From positions 182,076 through 246,075 of the forward strand of contig CAYPNF010000005.1 of the NCBI GenBank assembly GCA_964411985.1: a stretch of DNA of 64,000 bases. Direction: 5' to 3'. Source of the DNA: CAYPNF01 sp964411985. Lineage in GTDB: Bacteria > Verrucomicrobiota > Verrucomicrobiia > Limisphaerales > J093. Position numbers and translations under genes: made by a program. Below the pieces are notes generated by a model. It made no database searches and was not told the origin of the DNA. It saw only the letters and a list, made by a program, of their open reading frames with translations. Positions within the stretch are counted from its first letter, which is position 1, and each line of letters opens with the position of its first letter. Positions 58,563 through 64,000 of this stretch are shown piece after piece.

Positions 58563-61196
58563 ATGGATGAGTTTCCCGTTCCTCTTCGCGCCAACTCACG
58601 CTACGCTCCTCCTCGTATGCGGACAAATGACGACTCCTCTGCTTCGGCCCCCCAGCCTGCCCATGCTGGGGTTCCCGGGCGCGTTCGCCCGTCTCCTGGC
58701 CTTGTTCGGCGCAATCAGGCTTTTGCACTGGGGCTGGCTGCCAGCCTGTCTGCTTTCTGGACTGGATTGGCTGTCACTCCCAGTTCCCAGGAACTCCTTC
58801 TGGCGCGCCAATGGGCCGAGAATGGCTTCGGAGCCACGCCCACCTCCACTTCACCGTCCCTGAAGGTAGTCTCGGAGGATGCTGCCGATCTGATTTCCTG
58901 GGGCCGATCGTGGACGGGTACTCCCTTCCAAATTGGCGAAAAGACCTATGCGCATGGCTTGGCTTTCAATTCGACGAAACGGCTCCGCATAAACCTGGGC
59001 CGTCCTGGAAGCCTGTTTCGCAGCGATATCGGTTTGGAGAACAACGATGATACGCGTCGGGGTGCCGAAACGGGAAATGGTTCGATCACGTTCCATGTTC
59101 TCGTGAAGGGGGTCGAGGTGTTGACGTCGCCCGTGATGAAACTCAAGGATGCTCCGCGGTCGATCGAAGTGCTCCTTCAGGAGGCCTCGGAATTTGAGAT
59201 CCTTGTGGGTGACGGTGGTGACGGGAGAGGTTGGGACCAGGCCCTCTGGGGTGGTGCGGAGATCGTGCTGCTGGACGGCTCCCGCTTGCGCCTGCAGGAT
59301 CTGGCACGAACGGAGCCCGCCGATGCTAATCTCGCTCGCGTCTCCTTCCTCCTGGATGGCAAGCCGAGCATGAGTTTCCTGCCCGAATGGCGGCACGAAC
59401 ATCGGGAGTCCCCTCTGTCGGGCGGAGGAGAGTCGCGGGAGGTAACGCACCGGGATCCAAAATCGGGAATCGAAGTGCGCGTCGTTTCCAAGCGCTTTGC
59501 CGATTTCCCAGCGGTCGAGTGGGTGGCCTATCTGAAGAACAGCGGCACCAAGGACACACCTCTCCTGGAGAATATCCTGCCTCTCGACACCTCGTTTTCG
59601 CTGCCAGGGTCGGGCCAGAGCGCGGTGCATTGGGCCAAGGGCGGTGTCTCTTCGTTCGACGACTTTGCGCCGCAGAAGTCCGAGCTCAAACCAGGACAAG
59701 CGTTCAAACTGGCCCCCGGCGATGGACGGTCGTCGAGCGAGATTCTCCCCTTCTTTAACCTCGAGGGAAGGGATGGCGGGGTTGTTCTCGCGGTGGGGTG
59801 GAGCGGCCGTTGGGCGGCCCAGTTTGAAGGGACCAACGGAGGGACGGTGCGAGCTCGCGCCGGCATGGCCCAGACCAGGCTCGTGCTTCATCCGGGGGAG
59901 GAGATCCGCACCCCCAGCATGCTGGCGCTGTTCTACGAGGGCAATCGCCGTCGTGGCCAGAATCTGCTTCGCCAGTTCATCCTCGCCCATCACCGGCCAG
60001 TCAAGGACGGACAGCCCATGCGCGCTCCCATCACTTGTGGCAACTGGGGAGGCTCCCCGGCCAGCGTGCATATGGAGAACATCCGCAAGTTCATCGAGCA
60101 CCAGTTACCCATGGATTACTACTGGATCGACGCCGAGTGGTACGGGCAGGGAGGTTGGGCCGGGGCTGTAGGCGATTGGCGCGTCAAGCAGGACATTTAT
60201 CCCCAGGGCTTTTCCGTGCTCAGCGACCTGCTGAAAAAAGACGGACGGGAACTCATGCTCTGGTTTGAGCCGGAGCGGGTGTGCCGAGGGACCCCCTGGC
60301 AGAAGGAGCATCCTGAGTGGTTGCTGGATACCGGCGGCGAGAACCTGCTGATGAATCTGGGGCATCCAGACGCGCGCCGTTTTATTACGGACTTCATCTC
60401 CAGCAAGATCACCGAATTTGGCTTGGGCTGCTATCGGCAGGATTTCAACATAGACCCACGAAGTTACTGGGAGAAAGCCGATGCCGAGAATCGCCAGGGC
60501 ATCTCCGAGATCCGTCATATCGAGGGACTTTACGCGTTTTGGGATGGGCTGCTCGCAAAGCACCCTCATCTGATCATCGATAATTGCGCCTCAGGGGGGC
60601 GTCGGATCGACCTCGAGACCATCGGCCGGGCCACGCCCTTCTGGCGTACGGACGGTCCGCGGGATGCCATCGCTCACCAATGTCACAGTTACGGTTTGCT
60701 GGATTGGGTTCCCCTCAGCGCCATCAGCCAGGATCGCGAAGGTGATACGTACGAGTTCCGCAGCAGTATGTGCAGCAGCTTGTGCATTAACTGGAATCAC
60801 TCTGGCGACGGCGTCCGTCCGTCTTTTCCCGCCGACTTCCCGTTCGACTGGGCGAAGCGCACCCTCGACCAGTACGTGAGGATCCGGGATTTCTACTACG
60901 GGGACTACTACCCGCTGACCGAGTATTCACAGGCCGCCGATCAATGGATGGCCTATCAACTGGATCGTCCTGATCTCCGCCAGGGTTTGGTGGTGGTGCT
61001 GCGCCGTCCGGCCAGCCCCTACGAGACCGCGAGACTCCCCCTGCAGGGAATCAACCGGCAGGCTGCTTATTGGGTAACCAATCTGGACACAGGGGAGCGC
61101 GTTCAACAGACCGGCCGGGAATTGGCGGAGCTCGGTCTTCATGCAGCTATCAACTCCAGGCCAGGCTCATCCCTGTTCCTTTACGCCCAGGAATGA
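58563..61196 (+). CDS. Exported GH36-type alpha-galactosidase with NPCBM domain
   Basis: Encodes 877 residues. The first 55 residues are basic and disordered; the start may be the ATG at 58617. A signal-like helix lies at about 53-73. An NPCBM carbohydrate-binding domain spans about 95-235 (Thr-Tyr-Ala-His-Gly-Leu-Ala-Phe-Asn-Ser, Phe-Arg-Ser-Asp-Ile-Gly). The GH36 part follows: a beta-sandwich, then the barrel with Tyr-Tyr-Trp-Ile-Asp-Ala-Glu-Trp-Tyr, Trp-Phe-Glu-Pro-Glu-Arg-Val near 565, the nucleophile Asp in Tyr-Arg-Gln-Asp-Phe-Asn near 628, and the acid/base in Trp-Arg-Thr-Asp-Gly-Pro-Arg-Asp near 698. It should release alpha-linked galactose from polysaccharides or oligosaccharides outside the cytoplasm. 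Confidence 0.9.
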   Translation: MDEFPVPLRANSRYAPPRMRTNDDSSASAPQPAHAGVPGRVRPSPGLVRRNQAFALGLAASLSAFWTGLAVTPSSQELLLARQWAENGFGATPTSTSPSLKVVSEDAADLISWGRSWTGTPFQIGEKTYAHGLAFNSTKRLRINLGRPGSLFRSDIGLENNDDTRRGAETGNGSITFHVLVKGVEVLTSPVMKLKDAPRSIEVLLQEASEFEILVGDGGDGRGWDQALWGGAEIVLLDGSRLRLQDLARTEPADANLARVSFLLDGKPSMSFLPEWRHEHRESPLSGGGESREVTHRDPKSGIEVRVVSKRFADFPAVEWVAYLKNSGTKDTPLLENILPLDTSFSLPGSGQSAVHWAKGGVSSFDDFAPQKSELKPGQAFKLAPGDGRSSSEILPFFNLEGRDGGVVLAVGWSGRWAAQFEGTNGGTVRARAGMAQTRLVLHPGEEIRTPSMLALFYEGNRRRGQNLLRQFILAHHRPVKDGQPMRAPITCGNWGGSPASVHMENIRKFIEHQLPMDYYWIDAEWYGQGGWAGAVGDWRVKQDIYPQGFSVLSDLLKKDGRELMLWFEPERVCRGTPWQKEHPEWLLDTGGENLLMNLGHPDARRFITDFISSKITEFGLGCYRQDFNIDPRSYWEKADAENRQGISEIRHIEGLYAFWDGLLAKHPHLIIDNCASGGRRIDLETIGRATPFWRTDGPRDAIAHQCHSYGLLDWVPLSAISQDREGDTYEFRSSMCSSLCINWNHSGDGVRPSFPADFPFDWAKRTLDQYVRIRDFYYGDYYPLTEYSQAADQWMAYQLDRPDLRQGLVVVLRRPASPYETARLPLQGINRQAAYWVTNLDTGERVQQTGRELAELGLHAAINSRPGSSLFLYAQE

Positions 61197-61230
61197 GAAT
61201 GGAGACTCCCGTGACGCCTGACCCAATCCT

Positions 61231-62967
61231 ATGTTTCATCCTATGCTGACCCGATCTTCATTCGTTTCGAGAATCGTATGGCTTGCCGCTGCGCTGTTCT
61301 TCGTGGCGGAAGGGAGCTCCACCTCTGCTCTCGCCTCTAGCCAGCCGATCCTGTCCAAGGTCCGTTCTGCGCGACGGATTCTGTTCCTGGGAGACAGCAT
61401 TACCTACGGGGGCGGTTATGTGGAGGCCTTTGAGGCGGTGGTGCGAATGCGGTTTCCCCAATGGAAAGGGGAGATTCTCAACCTCGGCTTGCCGAGCGAG
61501 ACGGTATCGGGCCTTTCCGAGGCGAACCACGCTGGCGGGGAGTTTCCCCGGCCTGACCTCCATGAACGCTTGGAGCGAGTGCTGACGCAGGCCAAACCGG
61601 ATCTCGTCTTCGCCTGTTACGGGATGAACGACGGAATCTACCTACCGCTCGATTCCGAACGGTTCGGCCGGTTTCGGTCAGGGACGGAGAAGCTGCATGA
61701 GCGGGTCAGGGCGGCGGGGGCGCAGATCGTTCACTTGACTCCACCCATCTACGACCCGGGTGCGAACGCCAGCGATTCCTATGATGCCGTGTTGGCAAGC
61801 TACGCGGAATGGCTTCTCTCCAAGCGGTCCAGCGGCTGGGAGGTGATTGATATCCACGGTCCGATGCTGCAGGAACTCCAAGCGCGACGACGAGGGAATC
61901 CCAGCTTTACCTTTGCCCAAGACCACGTCCACCCGGATGCCCTGGGCCATGCCGTTATGTGCAAGGCGCTCCTGGAGGGGTGCGGTTTCGCTTCGGACGA
62001 ACAGTATTTCCCAGCGGAGATTGCTGCGGGGAGTCACGCGGATTGGATGCGGATTCTCCGTACACGCCACGCTACCCTGCGAGATGCATGGTTGACCGCT
62101 ACGGGGCACAAACGGCCCGGACTCCCTACCGGTTCGCCCCTCGAGGCTGCCGGCGTTCGCGCCCGCGAGTTGGATTCCCAACTGAGGTCGGGTTCACCCC
62201 CGCTTCCCACCCTCTGGCCCGCCGGAGGAATGGATTCTTGGCACGGATACACCCGACATCATTTCAGCGTGGATGGATGCCCCGCCTGGGTGGCGGTGCC
62301 CAAACAACCTCGTGCGGGGAATCCTTGGGCCTGGTGCATGGAGTTTCCGGACGCCTTCACGGAACGTTGCGCTGGTACGGCCCTGCTCAGTAACGGCTTC
62401 TATTATGCGCACATTGTGGTGGGGAACACCTTTGGTAGCCCAGTCGCGCTGAACCACTTTACGGCCTTCCACAAGGCCCTGGTCAACCGAGGCCTCTCGT
62501 CGCGACCGGCCCTCATCGGTCTCAGCCGTGGCGGACTCTACGCCTACCGCTGGGCGTCCCAAAACCCGCGGAAAGTAAGCGTCATCTACGGGGATGCGCC
62601 TGTCTGCGACTTCAAGAGTTGGCCAGGTGGCAAGGGGAAAGGGAAGGGGAGCCCGCCAGACTGGACCCAACTGCAGGGCTTCTATGGGTTCCGTAACGAG
62701 GCGGCCGCCCTCGCTTACCAAGGCAATCCGATCGACACGCTTGCCCCGCTGGCCCGGGCCAAAGTCCCGCTCATCCACGTCGTGGGGGATGCCGACGACG
62801 TCGTGCCCGCGGAGGAGAACACCGGCATCATCGAGGCCCGGTATCGAAGGCTGGGTGGTGAGGTTCAGGTGATCCACAAACCCGGTATCGGACACCATCC
62901 GCACGGTTTGGAGGATCCCTCTCCCGTCGTTCAATTCATCCTCAACCACACCCCAATCCCTCGCTGA
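61231..62967 (+). CDS. Exported two-domain esterase: SGNH hydrolase fused to alpha/beta-hydrolase
   Basis: Encodes 578 residues with a signal peptide (about 1-36; a start at 61243 is also possible). The SGNH/GDSL domain (about 48-255) has Leu-Gly-Asp-Ser-Ile-Thr-Tyr (block I Ser), Tyr-Gly-Met-Asn-Asp (block III Asn) and Asp-His-Val-His-Pro (block V Asp/His). The second domain (about 335-575) is an alpha/beta-hydrolase with nucleophile elbow Gly-Leu-Ser-Arg-Gly-Gly near 432, Gly-Asp-Ala-Asp-Asp (acid) and Gly-Ile-Gly-His-His-Pro-His (His). Both catalytic sets look intact. A bifunctional carbohydrate esterase acting with the neighbouring glycosidases is the best guess; it starts 34 bases after the GH36 gene and probably shares its transcript. 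Confidence 0.85.
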   Translation: MFHPMLTRSSFVSRIVWLAAALFFVAEGSSTSALASSQPILSKVRSARRILFLGDSITYGGGYVEAFEAVVRMRFPQWKGEILNLGLPSETVSGLSEANHAGGEFPRPDLHERLERVLTQAKPDLVFACYGMNDGIYLPLDSERFGRFRSGTEKLHERVRAAGAQIVHLTPPIYDPGANASDSYDAVLASYAEWLLSKRSSGWEVIDIHGPMLQELQARRRGNPSFTFAQDHVHPDALGHAVMCKALLEGCGFASDEQYFPAEIAAGSHADWMRILRTRHATLRDAWLTATGHKRPGLPTGSPLEAAGVRARELDSQLRSGSPPLPTLWPAGGMDSWHGYTRHHFSVDGCPAWVAVPKQPRAGNPWAWCMEFPDAFTERCAGTALLSNGFYYAHIVVGNTFGSPVALNHFTAFHKALVNRGLSSRPALIGLSRGGLYAYRWASQNPRKVSVIYGDAPVCDFKSWPGGKGKGKGSPPDWTQLQGFYGFRNEAAALAYQGNPIDTLAPLARAKVPLIHVVGDADDVVPAEENTGIIEARYRRLGGEVQVIHKPGIGHHPHGLEDPSPVVQFILNHTPIPR

Positions 62968-62990
62968 ACTCGCGAGGGCCCGCCACGCGA

Positions 62991-63290
62991 GGTACCGCAG
63001 GCAGCCCTGCCTGCCGTATCGCCGACTGCCGAGTCGGCTAACCCTCCGCCTTTGCCCACGAGGCGGGTTGAGCAACCCGCGACACAGCAGGTTTGGCAAC
63101 CTGCGATACGGGGTACCGCAGGCAGCCCTGCCTGCCGTATCGCCGACTGCCCAGTCGGCCGGCCTTCCGCCTTTGCACACGAGGCGGGTTAAGCAACCCG
63201 CGACACAGCAGGTTGGGCAACCTGCGATACGAGTGCCGCTGACAGCCTTGTCTGCCGTTTTGCCTCCCTACCCGAGGCGGATTGGGAGTG
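62991..63290. repeat. Tandem 121-bp repeat built of four hairpins
   Basis: Two near-identical units start at 62991 and 63112. A third, diverged and incomplete unit starts near 63233. Each unit contains four perfect inverted repeats: GCAGGCAG/CTGCCTGC (62997-63014 in unit 1), CCGACT/AGTCGG, GCGGGTT/AACCCGC and GCAGGTT/AACCTGC, with loops of 2-4 bases. Unit differences fall mostly between stems or in loops, so the stems are preserved. Reading frames across it have a repetitive, non-protein-like composition and are not called. Confidence 0.9.
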
Positions 63291-63354
63291 CTTTTGCTGT
63301 GACCCTTCCGAATTGCACCAAACAATGGACCGTCGTATATTCGAGCGCCTCTAT

Positions 63355-63532
63355 ATGAAGATTCCAACGACTGTGGTTGCTGTAGTCAGCATCCTTCCGT
63401 TCAGCGGATGCGCTACCTACACCCGCCGACCGGGCACGCCGAGACGCTGAGAAGGCCGCTTTCAAGGGCTTGGTGAGCGAGTTCGAAAGGAATTGGCCTC
63501 AGATTATTGAGCGTGCGAAGCAGGGTGCGTAG
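63355..63532 (+). pseudogene. Small lipoprotein gene, apparently broken by a frameshift
   Basis: An ATG at 63355 starts a lipoprotein signal (Met-Lys-Ile-Pro-Thr-Thr-Val-Val, lipobox Pro-Phe-Ser-Gly-Cys) that stops at 63450 after 31 codons. In the overlapping second frame, a continuation of typical coding composition (Asp-Ala-Glu-Lys-Ala-Ala-Phe-Lys-Gly, Phe-Glu-Arg-Asn-Trp-Pro-Gln-Ile-Ile-Glu-Arg) runs to a TAG at 63530-63532. One base change in length near 63430-63445 would join them into a protein of about 59 residues. This could be a real mutation or a sequencing error. Confidence 0.5.
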
Positions 63533-63746
63533 CCACCCGAACCCAGGGGACTCCGCGATGGCACTTGAAGCTCAAACCCGAGGCCCACGGAGCGGAGTCG
63601 GTGGTTCGGAGTGCTCTGCGGGTGCGATTCCAAGGGAACTCGGGCCGTGACAACCATGAACCTCATGAGCCGAAGAGGAGGTGTACCTGGACTCGGACGC
63701 ACATGAACCCAGGGATCTCCCACAGGGCCTGAAAAGTCCAACTGTT
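63533..63746. other. Unassigned DNA between lipoprotein remnant and EF-hand gene
   Basis: About 210 bases with open frames on the minus strand that have no recognisable domain. The composition differs from coding neighbours. It may be repetitive intergenic DNA, but no second copy is present in the window. Confidence 0.3.
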
Positions 63747-63914
63747 CTAATGCTGGTGCCCGCCCTCCTCGGGGCGACGAGGCTGCAATTCGTCTACACT
63801 GAGTCGGCCATCGCCGTTCTTGTCTAGATTCATGAGCGCGGCACCGGCGTTCGATAGTTCACTGGGTTCAATGAACCCATTCCCGTCGGCGTCCAACGCG
63901 GTCATAACCGGCAT
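63747..63914 (-). CDS. EF-hand pair protein (C-terminal part, start uncertain)
   Basis: The frame ends at TAG 63747-63749 and encodes two canonical EF-hand loops: Leu-Asp-Ala-Asp-Gly-Asn-Gly-Phe-Ile-Glu-Pro-Ser-Glu-Leu, and Leu-Asp-Lys-Asn-Gly-Asp-Gly-Arg-Leu-Ser-Val-Asp-Glu-Leu. A His-containing tail follows. Both loops keep the Asp-Xaa-Asp/Asn-Gly and Glu positions needed for calcium. The first in-frame ATG is at 63914; upstream the frame stays open through a Gly/Arg-rich stretch to a TGA at 63978-63980 without another start. Relatives in this lineage are exported, with a signal peptide before a Gly-rich linker. The true start may therefore lie beyond the window after a frameshift, or the gene may be a fragment. 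Confidence 0.6.
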   Translation of the reverse strand: MPVMTALDADGNGFIEPSELSNAGAALMNLDKNGDGRLSVDELQPRRPEEGGHQH

Positions 63915-64000
63915 CCCAGGTCGTCCACCGCCGCCTCGCTCCTGTTTAGCCTCACTTTCGATACTCGCCGGTTGGTTTCATCCCGACCCGCGCATTTCCT

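Noticed and set aside
58163..58570. Plus-strand open frame between the RHS tip and the GH36 gene
   Set aside because: Its composition is atypical, it runs through palindromes and antisense to the RHS tip, and no domain is recognised.
58851..60101. Minus-strand open frame of about 416 codons opposite the GH36 gene
   Set aside because: Shadow of a well-supported glycosidase gene.
62194..63367. Open frames crossing the 121-bp hairpin repeats on both strands
   Set aside because: Their residues merely mirror the DNA repeat, and they have no domain or start signal; the DNA is better described as a structural repeat.
1..64000. CRISPR array or prophage
   Set aside because: No regularly spaced direct repeats with unique spacers, no cas genes, and no integrase or phage structural genes were seen.

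Overview
The window looks like a chromosomal segment of a verrucomicrobial bacterium (PVC group). This is judged from gene content alone: a Minf_1886-type small protein otherwise known from Verrucomicrobia and Planctomycetes, a DUF2723/TPR membrane protein, an ECF sigma factor paired with a Ser/Thr kinase carrying WD40 repeats, a secretin-PilM-PilO-PilP-GspE locus resembling the Akkermansia Amuc_1098-1101 region, and several secreted glycosidases. No rRNA, tRNA, CRISPR array, integrase or intact insertion sequence was found.

Layout. 1-1.5 kb: tail of a metal ABC permease, a Fur-family regulator, and an ECF sigma factor overlapping a small membrane protein. 1.5-9.2 kb: DUF2723/TPR protein, an atypical kinase, then ilvB behind what reads as a complete branched-chain amino acid attenuator (leader peptide with eight consecutive Val/Leu codons, alternative hairpins, terminator), and an exported lectin-fold protein. 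9.3-19.7 kb, all on the minus strand: a dihydropteroate-synthase-like protein, a CHASE/PAS histidine kinase with a lone receiver, a stand-alone DUF772-like transposase-domain protein, a WD40 kinase with its ECF sigma factor, and an FHA/zinc-finger protein. 19.9-26.9 kb: the tightly packed secretin, PilM/N, PilO-like, PilP-like and GspE operon. 26.9-38.1 kb, minus strand: AsmA-like protein, M20 peptidase, leuS, an unlisted 46-residue membrane peptide, the Minf_1886-family protein and an M16 peptidase. 38.3-44.0 kb: xylose isomerase, a degenerate fumarylacetoacetase-like protein, a Tat-exported TIM-barrel protein and an OmpR/EnvZ-type pair. 44.3-54.1 kb: alaS, a Cys/Lys-rich exported peptide, a DUF3616 lipoprotein, bioB overlapping an M14 peptidase, an exported amidohydrolase, an adenylate-forming ligase and an unknown protein.

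54.1-64 kb is the accessory end. A GH38-like glycosidase, a GH36 alpha-galactosidase with an NPCBM domain and a two-domain esterase suggest polysaccharide use. Between them lie an orphan RHS tip with a candidate toxin and immunity gene, a second RHS fragment, and a decayed REP-associated transposase (RAYT). The end of the window holds a hairpin-rich tandem repeat, a broken small lipoprotein frame and an EF-hand fragment.

The best candidates for undescribed biology are the ilv attenuator (6.03-6.20 kb), the RHS toxin/immunity cassette cut by the RAYT (56.8-58.2 kb), the small membrane peptide in the leuS operon, and the stand-alone transposase-domain protein. All calls come from reading the sequence; no database search was run.
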